A stretch of 64,000 nt of DNA, taken from Cricetomys ansorgei (taxonomy: Eukaryota; Chordata; Mammalia; Rodentia; Nesomyidae). The notes under the pieces were generated by a model. The model ran no database searches. It had not been told where the DNA came from and saw only the letters and a program-made list of their open reading frames with translations. The position numbers and the translations under genes are program-made. Within the stretch, counting starts at the first letter, position 1, and each line of letters begins with the position of its first letter. Location of the stretch: NCBI GenBank assembly GCA_026225945.1, contig JAMJFZ010001133.1:62001-126000 (forward strand), in the 5' to 3' direction. Positions 1-10,565 of the stretch are shown in pieces.

Positions 1-47
1 CCTGAGGTCCAGGGAGGTACTTCTTGATCTCCTGGGAAACAAATTGG

Positions 48-158
48 CTCCTGTCTTGGACTTCCAGCTTCCAGGACTGTGGGAAAACAAACTCCTGGGT
101 AAGCCCTGCAGTCTGCAGGATGGTATTTCATTGTTTTGGCCCCAGCAAACCCATACAG
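48..158 (+). mobile_element. 3' end of an ERVL-MaLR (MLT1-type) LTR
   Basis: The segment carries the usual end of MLT1/MST LTRs: a 'cttggacttccagc..ccag.actgtg.gaaa' block, then 'aagcc..cagtctg..ggtattt', then 'cccagcaaac.catacag' as the terminus. It is diverged, and its upstream part is missing or lies partly outside the window. This is an old non-coding LTR relic; nothing proviral is seen beside it. Confidence 0.75.
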
Positions 159-1181
159 GCTACACCAAGTGTCCCCAAGAGAGCTGTGTGAAGGTCGTGT
201 CTACAGAGGAGAAGGTGAGTTAGCATGGGGCCGTGTGTATCTCTAACTTCGGGCCTTGGAGATTGGAGTGATGTAGCTACACGCCAAGGAATGTTAGAGC
301 TCCCTGAGGATAAAGAAAAAGAGTCCTCCTGCTCTAACGGATCTACAAATAGTGGGCCCCACTGATGCCCTTGATCTCAGTGCAGTGGCAACTGTGTTCA
401 GAGTTCTCTAATAATACGGAAGAATACACTCCTGCTGTTATAGGAACAATATCAGTAGTTACAGCAGCCACAGGAATGCATGTGCACGCCGCACCACAGG
501 CAATTGGTATAATCGTATCTACTTCCCCAAAGCTCAGCTTTCTCCTCTGTAACTGATCCCACGTTGTTCGTGGCCTGGCAGACTTCAGTCTGGCACACCC
601 TGAGCACTTACCTAGGTTTCCCTACATCCTCCTTGATCTCCTCTCCACGGAGAGCAAGAGCTGCTGACTCCATGACCTCTCAGCATTCTACCCATGGAGA
701 GCAGAATGACAGCTGTATCTCATCTGTTCCTGTGACAGGGCTCCAAGGATACAACATAGGAGGGACCTTGTGACCGATATCAATGACTTCCTAACACTGC
801 AGTTATTGTAAAATAACTTAGAATGAAAGAAAAAAAGAAGCTGTTCACTCTCCATTAACTTGCATCCTTAACCAGTGTACGTGTGTGTTTCATGGGTAGT
901 CATGAATTGACTGAATTTGTGCTTTTGATGTATCTTCTTGCTCATGCCAAAACAGGCACTCCACTTCATCTTTATCTGTGAGAATTCTACAAGTTGGAGG
1001 GATAAGGAAGATCAAGTGCCTTTGCTATTCTGCTGGTCCCTAGCAGGCTCCCCATGTGCATTTGAGAAATGACCCATGGGAAGAGTGAATATTTCCTGTG
1101 AGGCAGAGGCCTCTGCTGGAGTCTGTGTTGAATGCAGGCCAGATCCATGTTGGGAGGAGCCAGGGCAAAGTTCCCATCACA
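159..1181. other. No supported feature (unique-looking sequence)
   Basis: No repeat was recognised. A GTGAGT donor-like site lies at about 214 (+), and a minus-strand donor-like site (reverse of 'acttac') lies at 606-611. Neither has a convincing partner acceptor. Open frames here are under 75 codons. Confidence 0.4.
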
Positions 1182-1196
1182 CCCCCCCCCCCCCCC
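1182..1196. repeat. Poly-C run of 15
   Basis: Fifteen uninterrupted C bases; the minus strand is G15. It lies inside two overlapping junk frames that show proline or glycine runs. It is a mutable homopolymer with quadruplex potential on the G strand. Confidence 0.95.
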
Positions 1197-1796
1197 ATCC
1201 ACAGCTGTTCCAAAAGCGCCTGTGGGTGGAAGGAAAGAGAAAGGAAGTTAAAAAATACAGTGCAAAAAACACAGGGTAGAGAAGCTGGAGCCGGGGGTTG
1301 GGTGTGTGTGGGACCATTTGGGATATCCACTTTTTTGTTGCTGGCTTTGAGCAGAAGCCAGAAGGAGATTCAATAACCTAAGAAAACACTTCCCGGACCC
1401 GCCTCTCCTTTGCCCTGGATGCACTGGTGTAACTCAGAGTGAAAACTCCAGAGAAACTGGATTGTTTAATATCACATTTAATTATCTATAATTTGTGTAT
1501 AAAAGTAATGAAAAAGCTGTACAATTTCACCTTGGGAGAATGGAATGCTGAGTTGCACTTCATCTGTGAGCTGATTCATTCCACTCAGTGGTTGGTTGGT
1601 GAATTTTCTTCCTGGCTTTTCGCCAGGATGCCAGGCAAGGACGTGCAAAGATAAAGTTTCATAAAAAGAGAAAAAACCAGTGTGTGAACATTGCTTCTGT
1701 ATCTTGCAGGGTTTTCTGGACATAAGACAATAACAATATAAAATGCACACCGAGAAAGGACTTGATGTCTGGATAGTTTCAAATAAAGTCTCCGAG
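1197..1796. other. No supported feature
   Basis: Unique-looking, moderately AT-rich sequence. The longest frame (minus, 1478-1837) has unremarkable composition, no splice context and runs into the neighbouring SINE. Confidence 0.4.
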
Positions 1797-2027
1797 GTGG
1801 GGAATACAGTTCGGTGGGTGGACTGCTTGCCTAACATGCATCAAACGCTGAGTTTGAACCCCAGCACCACGTGAGCAAGGTGCGATGGAGCACTCTTCGA
1901 ACCCTACACTCTGGAGTGGAAGCAGGAGGATTAGAGATTCGGTGTCATCTTTGGCTACATGGCTTGTTTGAATCAGCCTATAGGAGAGCCTGTCTCAGTA
2001 AATCAATCAATAAACTGATCAATCAAG
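1797..2027 (+). mobile_element. B4 SINE (ID-like head fused to B1-like body)
   Basis: The left part matches the tRNA-derived ID-like head ('ggtggactgcttgcctaacatgc', then 'gagtttgaaccccagcacca'). It is followed by a B1-like body containing 'ggaggatt' and 'agcc..taggagagcctgtctca', ending in an AATC-rich tail. This head-plus-B1 order defines B4. The element is diverged and hence old. Confidence 0.8.
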
Positions 2028-2087
2028 TCATGCTTGCTCATTGGTTTATATAAGGCTGAATGTGGTGTTTTCTAAGCTTGACTTTAG

Positions 2088-2165
2088 AAATATTTATTAT
2101 TTAGGTATGCGCAAATGTCTCCGTGTGGATGTCAGTGTGTGGATGCGGACACCCAGAGAAGACCC
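2088..2165 (-). mobile_element. Diverged B3/B2-like SINE fragment
   Basis: The sequence 'tttattatttaggtatgcgc..tgtctccgtgtggatg' resembles the reversed 3' half of B3/B2. It stops before the usual 'ccagaagaggg' core and abuts a reversed B1-like element. Assignment is weak. Confidence 0.4.
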
Positions 2166-2190
2166 TCCTCCTTCCCCCTTCTCTCTCCTT

Positions 2191-2303
2191 TTGTTGAGAC
2201 AGGGTCTTGCTACATCGATCCATCTATCCTGGAACCCAGTCTCCTGCTCTAGCTTTACAAGTGGAGTGCTGAGATCACAGGTGTTTGCTAGCACATCAGG
2301 CTG
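2191..2303 (-). mobile_element. B1-like SINE, reversed
   Basis: Reads as a reversed B1: 'gagacagggtcttgct' at the tail side, 'ctggaacccagtctcctgc' in the middle, and 'gtgctgagatcacaggtg' toward the Pol III promoter end. It is strongly diverged. Confidence 0.7.
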
Positions 2304-2721
2304 AGCTACTATAATTCTTGAGCGAGGGAAACATGTCACTTCAACATACCAGATCCTGCTCTTAACAGTCCACTGTGAACAGAAATGACACCCCATTAAA
2401 GGAGATGCTATCCAGACCACAGAGATCTTCATAGAAATCACTACGCTAAACATTTAGGAGCTGTGCTATGCCGATTTCCTTCAGTAACATGTATAATGTT
2501 TTAAAGCAGATGACATGGCCTCTATTTATTGTTGGCAATAATAAATTAAAAATAAAAATTCTCTTCGTAGCTCAGGTGTACTCAGGGAAGTAATCATCAA
2601 TTGATGTTTCTGTGGCCCAAAGAAGAGCCGAGGTCACAGCAGCAACTCCTGTTCAGGAGTCTGAACTTGAGGGACGGGAGTATCTGCCTTCCTTTTCTTC
2701 TATTTTCTAAAGACATCCTCT
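2304..2721. other. No supported feature
   Basis: Unique-looking sequence with an AT-rich patch at about 2520-2565. Confidence 0.4.
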
Positions 2722-3037
2722 GAGAGATGAGGTAGTTGGCTCAATCCATAAATTGCTTGCTGTGTAAGCATGAAAGCCTGAGTTCCATCCTCCCAAAACC
2801 ACATAAAAAAGCCATGCGTAGTAGCATACACCTGTAACCCCGAATTTGGGAGGTAGAGAGAGGAGGGACCTGGGGTGATAGGCAGCCTGCCTAACCTACT
2901 TGGAGAGCTCCAGGCCAGTGGAAGACCCTGTCTCAGAAAACCAAGGAGGGCAGCTTGTGAGGAATATCACCCTATTGACCTCTGGCCTTCAGAGGCACAT
3001 GCAATTGCATGACAGGACACGTGTGGGTGCGCACATA
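2722..3037 (+). mobile_element. RSINE1-type (B4-related) SINE
   Basis: The head 'ggctcaatccataaattgc..gagttccatcctcc' is followed by 'ctgtaaccccgaatttggga', then 'gagctccaggccagtggaag' plus 'accctgtctcagaaaacca', then 'tgacctctggccttcagag'. The ordered blocks fit RSINE1, and a CA tail follows directly. Confidence 0.8.
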
Positions 3038-3047
3038 AACACACACA

Positions 3048-3104
<57 letters not shown>
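3038..3104. repeat. (CA)n microsatellite, about 33 units
   Basis: A nearly pure AC dinucleotide run with one 'at' interruption near 3053. It grew from the 3' tail of the RSINE1-type SINE just upstream. Reading frames through it encode only alternating T/H residues and are not genes. Confidence 0.97.
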
Positions 3105-3106
<2 letters not shown>

Positions 3107-3175
3107 TGCTCTTGAATTAACACCTTGAAATCCTGGCTATTCTGACCTACTAAGTCTGTTTTAGTGTGGAGGACA

Positions 3176-3312
3176 TAGGAAGAGGGGGAGGAGGAGAAGG
3201 AAGGCAGAAGGGAAGAGAGAAGGTGAGCAGGGAATAGAAATAAAAATGGTGAAAAGAAGAAAACCAGGAGAGAAGGGAAAGAGCACGGGAGGAAGGCATG
3301 GAGGAAGGGAGG
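3176..3312 (+). repeat. Purine-rich (GA-rich) tract
   Basis: About 135 bases dominated by G and A on the + strand ('gagggggaggaggagaagga' and similar). It is imperfect low-complexity sequence with mirror-symmetric patches. Confidence 0.8.
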
Positions 3313-4328
3313 GCACTGTCAGTAAGCTGTATGTATCGGCTCTGTTAAAATACTGGAAAATTAGGCCATTGGTGATGTATTTGGAATAGATTTTTCTTTT
3401 ATTGTAGAGGACAACAGGCCACCAAAGAGACCACTAAGCCATTGCATGTGCTGTCTGTGGTTGGTGAGGAGAATTTCTAGCTGCTTCATTTTCCGTAACA
3501 AGAAGACCCTTCCTTCTAATCCAGGCACCCTCTTTCCCAGCAGCTCTTAGAAGTGACCTCCCCGAGTTACAATCTCCTGCTCATTTTGTTTCATGAAGGT
3601 GTGTTCTGATAGATTTATCTTTCAAGAAAAGTGTTGACATTGTTTGCCAGCTCTTCAAATCCATCTCACCTGCCTTCGTGCATCTGAGGCGTTTATCTAG
3701 ACTCTAGACAAACTTTGGATTCTAGAGGGATGTCTGTAATCCTCTAAGTCAATTCCAAATCTGATGATCATCTGGTCAACTGGTAACATCTGGTAACTCA
3801 TTCAATCTTAGTTTCGAATCTGGTGCTTCCAGGCACTTTAAGAGGGTGGGGCCAGAAGCTCTCTGCAGGTGGCTGATTGGATGGCGCCTCCATCCCACCC
3901 ATGTCTCACTTCCACTCCCAGTGTGAAGCTGAGCATGGTCTTCACAGTCAGGATAGCAGTGGTCAGCTGTGTTGTCCTTATGCGGAAACTCTCTGCCCAG
4001 GCTAGAACCTGGGGAGCCGGCAGAGCTCTACAAGGCGTGGCTCAGGGACAAGAGAGCCTGTCATCAGCAGGCCCCAGGCATTGCTTTCTTTCGCTCCCAG
4101 CAGTTTATTTCTGCAGCCCCAGGGAACCTTGCCAAACCTCATCCAGAGGGATAAGAACTGTAAATCCCCAATTCCCAAACTAATCTTATAGCAGGGGGCA
4201 TGTTCTGGGTAGCCTTCTCGCTCAGCTCACACAGCAGGGCTTTTTCTCCCTGAAATGTGCTCAGTGTCCTGCACACTTCCTTATCCAAGGTTAAAGATCA
4301 GCTTTACTGCTTACATATTAAAGCCCAG
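3313..4328. other. No supported feature
   Basis: Unique-looking. A small cluster of 'catctggt' repeats lies at about 3768-3798. The 104-codon frame at 3869-4183 has no recognisable domain and no convincing splice signals. Confidence 0.4.
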
Positions 4329-4368
4329 AACAGCTAACCAGGACAGCTAACCTGGGACAGCTTACCTT
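4329..4368. repeat. Short tandem repeat, 13-14-bp unit x3
   Basis: Three adjacent units: 'gaacagctaacc', 'aggacagctaacct' and 'gggacagcttacct'. The copies share 'acagct(a/t)acc', so this is a recent small slippage duplication. Confidence 0.8.
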
Positions 4369-5825
4369 ATTTCCGATAGATGAACTTGAAAATCAGCTTG
4401 TATTTTATTTAATCGGTAGAGTCTAAGCATTTGACACCACAGGGGTGAATGTAACCAGAGACAGGCAGCCCTGCAGACTGCTCTGACCACAAGGACTGTG
4501 TGTTAACCCTCATTCCTTCAGAAGCAGGGCATCCAGGGAGCACCTGTCCTAGAACTCTCTAGGCCTTTGACTTTTAACCTCTTTGTTCTTTATCATGGGC
4601 TCTGCCAGAAGAAATGAAGATCCCAGAATACTGCCCTATGACTCATCAGCCAGAATTGTAGAAACAAAGAACAGATATTTGTATCATTTCAACAAGATTC
4701 TATGATGTTTTCTATATCCGTGGTTTAAGGAGAGTTAAATACAGTCTACGGTCATGAATTATAAATTCAATTTGGTTTTGCCAAGAGTCTCACATCTATA
4801 GACAATTTTTGGAAGAGAGAATTAATCACAGTAAACCAGGCTGGTCTAAAAGAATCTCTCCCGTGCCGTCCTCTCCATCAAGAGTCAGGTCAACTGAGCC
4901 AGGAGTTTGCAATATATCTTTTATTCCTTTCTTCTTGGTGGTCACAGTTTATCTGCCCAGATCCCTTAGCCACAGGCATCTATTACTTTGGGTCAATGCT
5001 GCTTGTCTCTCTCCATGTGATGAAAACTCCATGTACTTTCATAAATACAGAAATACTTCTCTGGCCTCTGATTTTCTGTACCAACGTGCGTAGCACGCAG
5101 GTTCTAGCTGTATGCATCTTTTAATTGTTTATTAGTTCATCCTCTGTGGAGAAGGGTTAAAAAGTGAAGGCCAAACAATTAAAGAACTCCACTGGGAAGT
5201 GCACAGGGCCAGAGCCACGAGGGCAGGCAGCCACCAGAAGCACTGCCCTCCCCCGGGGATCCTGAGTGTGGTGAGCAGCCACTCTCCCAGACGCTCAGTG
5301 TTCTGCCCTGAGACCATAACTCCACCATGGCTTGGAAGATGAGATGTGTGGCCTTTGGATAAATAGCTTTCCCAGAACTTGGAACAGATGAAAATACTTT
5401 TAATGTGTGGGATGTTTTTCTTATCTGCAATTAAGTCAAAACAAAAGAGGCTTTATTACACTTTCATATATAGCACTCACTTAAACCTTACTGTCAAAGA
5501 CCCTGTATGCAAACTGTATAATCTTGCATGATGTTTTTCCTTGGGGAAACTGGGAGGAAAGAAGCAAAGTAGAAAATATAAGAGGAGGAAAAAAAATAAA
5601 GCCTTAAAAAGATACAAAGGAGAAATGTCATAATTATATTAAAATTTCAAAACATATTAAAAAAGAAAAAGAAACAAAGAATTCGGTATTGTTGTGCACT
5701 GGAGAACTTCACGTGCAGTCAGATGTGTCCCTTCCGCCCACTTCCTAATCTCTGATACCTCTGAGTTCCAAGGAAGGACGTGCTTGACTGAGACTGCTAC
5801 AGGTTTCTGCGTTCCCACTTTGCGC
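4369..5825. other. No supported feature
   Basis: About 1.45 kb of unique-looking sequence that becomes A-rich at 5560-5690. The longest frame (4809-5093, 94 codons) has no protein-like signature. Confidence 0.4.
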
Positions 5826-6125
5826 TGATTAGCTTTTGTCAACTTGACACAAACTAGAATCACCTGGGAAGAGACCCTCAACTGAGGAATTGTCTCCATC
5901 AGATTAGCATGTGGGCGTGTCTGTGTGGGCATTTTCTTCACTGATGATTGATGTGGGAAGTCTTGCCCACTGTGGGGCAAGACAGGTGGTCCTGGGGTGG
6001 GAACAAGCCAGTAAGCGGCATTCCTGCTCCCAAGCTCCTGCCTTGTTTTTCCTCAGTGATGGACTGCATGTAACCTGTAAGCCAAAAACTATTCACTCTC
6101 CCTGAGTTGCTTTCGGTCAGTATTT
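5826..6125 (+). mobile_element. MT-type ERVL-MaLR solo LTR
   Basis: Contains the hallmark order of rodent MT LTRs: 'ttttgtcaacttgacacaaa', then 'cacctgggaagagaccctca', 'ctccatcagattagcatgtg', 'gcccactgtgggg', 'tgatggactgcatgtaacc' and 'gttgctttcggtca'. Its 3' end is cut by the pyrimidine tract. There is no coding content. Confidence 0.8.
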
Positions 6126-6133
6126 TTTAAAAT

Positions 6134-6164
6134 TTTCTTTCTTTCCTCGTTTCTCTCCCTTTTG

Positions 6165-6232
<68 letters not shown>

Positions 6233-6358
6233 TTTCTTTCTCTTTCTCTCTCTCTCTCTCTTTCTTTCTCTCTCTTTCCCTTCCTTCCTTTCTTCCTTTC
6301 TTCCTTTCTTCCTTTTGTTCCCTCCTCTTTCTCCCCCCTCCCCCTCCTCCTCCTCTTC
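6134..6358 (+). repeat. Long pyrimidine tract with (CTTT)n core
   Basis: About 225 bases almost wholly C/T on the + strand. The pure tetranucleotide (CTTT)n core runs from about 6166 to 6230, followed by (CT)n and C/T-rich blocks. Long open frames crossing it (runs of F/L/S, or of K/E/R on the minus strand) are artefacts of the repeat. Confidence 0.97.
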
Positions 6359-6360
6359 GT

Positions 6361-6570
6361 TTTTTAAAATTATGTGCATGGGTGTTTTGCCTGCATGTAT
6401 GTCTTTGCACCACATGAGTACAGTGCCTGCAGATGCCAGAAGAGGGCACTAGATCCCCTGGAACAGGAGCTGCAAATGGTTGTGAGCCGTCATGTGGGTG
6501 CTGGGAATAGATCCCCAGTCCTCTGGAAGAACAGCCAGTGCTCCTAACTGCTAAGCATCTCTCCAGTCCC
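6361..6570 (-). mobile_element. B2 SINE, reversed
   Basis: Reads 'tgtgcatgggtgttttgcct', 'tgccagaagagggcactaga', 'catgtgggtgctgggaatag' and 'taagcatctctccagtccc', which is B2 in reverse ending at the tRNA-like head. It is near full length and well preserved. Confidence 0.92.
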
Positions 6571-7185
6571 TGTAGAGGCTTCTTACCAATGTGCATCTTC
6601 ATGGCTCCTACTGAACTCCCTTGAATGTGAGAAGAAGAAAAGGAGATTTTCTTAGATAGAAAAGAATGTGTGCACACATAACCCAGCATCTTCACAGACA
6701 GCCTTTTGACAACAAGGAAAACAAGGTTTCACTACCGCTTTAAGAAGACTTCTTGGTTAATATTTTGTGTTTCAAACACACTGTTCTTTGCATTCGGGGT
6801 CTTAAAATATCTTTGCAATGGAAACTTCACTGTGATGTCACCATTGCCAAATTTCTGTAAAGTAACACATACATAAAGCTTCGAGGCGGCCAAATTCTTC
6901 TGTGTAGTTAGGGAAAAATACAAGTAAAATGTCTGTAGATTATACCCAAAATAGTCTACTCTGAACGACTATGCTTTCGTTTGCCAGGCAGTAAATATTA
7001 TGAACCGTCACTTAATATCGACTGTTTCAGTTTTTAAGGCAATTTCAGAAATTCAAATGGTAGCTTTTTTAAAAACTGTGCATGCTCCAGAATGAGAGGC
7101 ATTTTTTCCCCCCTCCAACCAAATCTTTTTCACGTGGTCTGTGGACAAGATTCAAAGTGGCTGGTTTTTCTTTGCTCTGTTCCAG
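6571..7185. other. No supported feature
   Basis: Unique-looking AT-rich sequence; no repeat recognised. Confidence 0.4.
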
Positions 7186-7245
7186 GTGGATCTTTTGGTG
7201 GAAATTGTTAAGAATTTAGTAGACAGGAAAAAGAAAGAACTATAA
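7186..7245 (+). other. Candidate short terminal coding exon (speculative)
   Basis: A strong acceptor (polypyrimidine 'ttttctttgctctgttccag') ends at 7185. The following frame reads VDLLVEIVKNLVDRKKKEL and then stops at 7243-7245. An AATAAA signal lies at 7284-7289. The peptide looks like an amphipathic, basic-ended helix, but 19 codons is far too short to prove coding. No gene is recognised; a chance pseudo-exon is the default reading. Confidence 0.15.
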
Positions 7246-7989
7246 AAAGAGAGAAGGTAGATGTGTGCTCACTATTTAAATTTAATAAAAGTCTATGGAT
7301 GACTGGGAGTTGGCAGACCCCGTGTTTCCAGGGGATCCTTGCCAGGGTGGAGCTGGGTTCAGATCTGCGCCATGTTCTAGTCACAGACCAACACCGCCCA
7401 GAATCAGCTTTGACTCGTCTCCACCCAGAAATTAGAGGGACCATAAATCCACAGCTGCCAATGGCTGCACATGATGTGTTTGCTTTTCTCCTCCTTCCTA
7501 GGTCCTTAGCTTCCATGCTGGCTGGAGTAAATATTCAGTGGAGTCACTGCCCGTGACTCCAGGATGTGATTACATCTGATCTGAGATAGAAACGAAACAC
7601 AATTAGAAGGGAGAGAAAGTCAATGACAGAAAACAGAGACACCATAGTAAAGATGGCATTTCTTTTTGTTTACGGGCGATGCTTTAATTGCAGTACTCTA
7701 GCTGCTGGTGTCAGCCATCGTATCTAGCCAAGGTAAAGACACTGGCACGGGAGGCATTAGGCAATAATATGGACTCGGTTCTAAGCTGAACTTGTCGTCT
7801 TCACCCTGGGTTTAAACAGGCATACAAATTACACCTAAAGCTGCTTAAACGAAAAAAAAGATTAAATTGCGTAAAATGTTCCTCAGAGTTATTGGCTGTA
7901 AGAAAAAGCCTAAAGCTTCCACCATCTCACAGGATCAACTGTCCTGAGGGTAGAGGGCTCTGTTATGTCCAATAAAGGCAAACTTCACT
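7246..7989. other. No supported feature
   Basis: Unique-looking sequence with overlapping ~100-codon frames on both strands at 7208-7556. They have no domain or splice support. Confidence 0.4.
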
Positions 7990-8150
7990 GAGAGAGCTCA
8001 GGAGGTGAGGATGAATGCCACCAAGCCTGATGACCAGAGTTCAAGCCCCAGAACTCACACGTCTCAGAACTCACACGGTGGTGGGAGAGAGCCAGCCCCT
8101 GTAAGCTCTAACCTCGACATGCGTGTCATGGTGTGTGTGCCCCTACATAG
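7990..8150 (+). mobile_element. Diverged B3/RSINE1-like SINE
   Basis: Shows 'gagagctcaggaggtgagg', then 'ctgatgaccagagttcaagc', then 'ggtgggagagagcc..cccctgtaagctctaacctc', in the order of B3/RSINE1-type SINEs. The block 'tcagaactcacacg' is duplicated in tandem inside it. Confidence 0.6.
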
Positions 8151-8627
8151 TAAGAAAAGGTAGACAAATATACACGTACCTTTAAGGGAGCTAAAGCTTG
8201 CCCATGTGTTGAGATTTTGTGCATTTCTCCAAGAGTCATTATGTAAAATAAGAAAAATGACTTTTAATAAATATTCTGTATTCAAAGGAATACAAAAGTT
8301 AACTAGAATGTTGTATTCATGGTTATATTACAACAAAAATTAAATTGGAAGACATACCTATTAATAACATTCTAACACAAATAATATAAAGTACATATTT
8401 AATTATGTTTCTAGCACATATACTTCTTAACATAAACAATATGTGGGTTTTGTTTGCTTCCAGTACAACAATCATCTAGTGATTTTTTTCCATAAAGCAA
8501 TTGAAAAACATATGCTCTAAATATTTCAAGATGCAGTGCTTTTTTTATAGATATTTTGGCTCTAAGTCTGACTCCCTTTGGTTATTAACTAAATGGAGTG
8601 TCCTAATTTCATATTCTTTCATTTAAA
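8151..8627. other. AT-rich unique-looking sequence
   Basis: Low GC, with many TAAT and ATTA words. No repeat family recognised and no coding frame. Confidence 0.4.
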
Positions 8628-8670
8628 AAAAAATTATTTTATTTATATGTATATGCATGTCTGGGAGGAG

Positions 8671-8726
<56 letters not shown>

Positions 8727-8866
8727 ACCCAGGGAGGGCCAGAAGAAGGCTTTAGATTCACGGATTTCAGAGGGTTCTGAGCATCTGAGCATAGGAGCTG
8801 CGGACCCAGCTGAGGTTTTCTGGGAGAGTAGCAAATGCTATAACTGCTGAACCATCTCTCTAGCCT
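8628..8866 (-). mobile_element. B3/B2 SINE, reversed, with internal (GT)n
   Basis: The order is 'tttatttatatgtatatgcatg', a GT run, 'cagggagggccagaagaagg', then 'tgctgaaccatctctctagcc' as the reversed head. The (GT)n lies where the variable 3' half of B3 normally carries TG-rich sequence. Confidence 0.8.
8673..8722. repeat. (GT)n microsatellite, 25 units
   Basis: Uninterrupted GT dinucleotide of 50 bases inside the reversed B3/B2 element. Confidence 0.97.
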
Positions 8867-9336
8867 TTAATTTTGTGTTCTAATAGGTGAAGACAGAAAG
8901 AGTTTAAGGCCCACCGCTGTCTCCTTGCTTCTAACTGTGGCAGGTCCTGAAATGTAGCAGCTGTTCTCTAGGAAGAGGATGGGACACCGGTGGCCTCTTC
9001 TCAGATGGCTCCCAGAGCAGAACAGCCCAGGAAGGTCTTTACCTTGTGGTTGACTCTAAGACATTCATGTGAGTTTTCCCGTCTGCTATCTGTTTTCCTA
9101 TCTGGCATTTTGGTCTTAGGTTTTCATGTCTCCAGGGGAGAATTTACTTAAGGACACTTTAGACTTTAGTATGTTTTTTTGAATAAGAATTTACAGTTAG
9201 CCTTTCATATATGTGGTTCTACATTCAACGATTAATTCAGACTTGGATAGAAAATATTTGAAAAACCTTGCATCTGTACTGATCAGGTACAGGCACCCCC
9301 ATTACTCCCCCAAATACAATGTCAAGCAATTAGGAG
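8867..9336. other. No supported feature
   Basis: Unique-looking sequence. Confidence 0.4.
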
Positions 9337-9386
9337 GGGCCTCGCACAAGCCAGACAGGTGCTTTACCACTGAGCTGTTCAGACCC
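9337..9386 (-). mobile_element. ID/B4 head fragment, reversed
   Basis: 'gggcctcgcacaagccagac' followed by 'gtgctttaccactgagctg' is the reversed tRNA-derived ID/B4 head. Only the roughly 50-base head is recognisable. Confidence 0.6.
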
Positions 9387-9481
9387 ACCTGAAAGCACAC
9401 TGGAAGATGTTTGTGGGCTTCATGGGAATGCTACATCATCTGAGGAAGGTATGTGAACATCCATAGACTTCATCAATAAGT

Positions 9482-9659
9482 TGTCCTGGTACTCACTCTC
9501 AAAGGATACTGACATTCACAGAATGTCCTGGGAGAGCCCCCAAGAATACTGACACCTATGGGACATCCTTTATAGACTCCCAAGGATATTAACACCCATG
9601 GGTGTCCTAGACTAATCCTCAAATGATACTTATACCCACAAGGTGCCCTGGTACCGACC
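9482..9659 (+). repeat. Minisatellite, 39-42-bp unit x4.4
   Basis: Units begin at about 9482 (tgtcctggtactc), 9524 (tgtcctgggagag), 9564 (catcctttatag), 9603 (tgtcctagacta) and 9644 (partial). Each contains '(t/a)atact.a.a(c/t)' followed by 'ccca/ccta' and 'tg(t/c)cctgg'. Unit lengths of 39-42 are not all multiples of three and drift by several mismatches, so it is a non-coding tandem array. No known repeat family was recognised. Confidence 0.8.
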
Positions 9660-10192
9660 ACCATATCAAGGGACAGTCGTTCCTTCTCTTGTTGGTATTA
9701 CGAATCTGGTTCACAAATGGAGAGAGTATATTGGACAATGTCCCATCACTCTCAGTCCAGTGAGCCATCAACATTTTGAGTCGTTGGCCTTTTCTGACAG
9801 CACTAGATACTAAAAGGGTTTACCAACTGTGTTCCGGGAAAGGAGGTCTGCAGAGATGCAGAGGGCAGGCTTTAGAGAATCCTCTGATTAACTACAGTGT
9901 TTAGATGTCACCTTGAGTCTAATCTAGAAGATTAGACTTTGTATGGCTATGGGCAGCCTGCAGGCTGTACAGTAGAGTGTTGACATGGACCATCAGGGCA
10001 GCCCTCCCCTTAACATGATAATATTGGCAAGTCTATGACTTCAGAAATCATAACATCTTGACTTTGCAGAGGACTTTGGAAGAATTGTCTGTTTTGCTAG
10101 AGTACATTGTTTTAAAATCTAAAGAATGACCTCATTTGAAATATACAAGCCATGTAGTGGCTAAAGGTGTAGAATTTGGATTGGCTGTGGTC
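9660..10192. other. No supported feature
   Basis: Unique-looking sequence; no open frame of note. Confidence 0.4.
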
Positions 10193-10565
10193 ATAGTTAC
10201 TTTTGTCAATTTTATACAAACCTAGATCTGGGAAGAGGGCGTCTCAGTTGAAGAATTGTTCCCATCAGATTGGCTTGTTGGCATGTCTGTAGGGGACATT
10301 TTTGTTTGCTGATTGGTATGGAAGGACTCCGCCCACTGTGCTGGTCATCACGAGGTAGCCAAGTCTTGGCTGTATATGTTACAGAGTAGCTGAGCAAGCC
10401 AGGGAGATCAAGCCCATAAGCAGTGTTCCTCCATGGTTTCCATTTCAAGCTCCTGCCTTGGGTTCACGCAGGCCCTGGCTGTCCAGGCTGATGAACTGCA
10501 ACCTGTAAGCCAAATGAACTGTTTCTCCACCAAGCTGCTTTGGGTCAGTGTTCACCCCAGCAAGA
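10193..10565 (+). mobile_element. MT-type ERVL-MaLR solo LTR
   Basis: Ordered MT blocks: 'acttttgtcaattttataca', 'cccatcagattggcttgttg', 'ccgcccactgtgctggtc', 'gctgagcaagccagggagat', 'tgatgaactgcaacctgtaa' and 'gctgctttgggtcagtgtt'. It is same-sense with the 5.8-kb copy but clearly a different insertion. Confidence 0.8.

Noticed and set aside
6089..6695. Long open frames (108 and 192 codons minus, 96 plus) rich in K/E/R or F/L/S
   Set aside because: They are translations of the (CTTT)n/(CT)n tract and the adjoining reversed B2.
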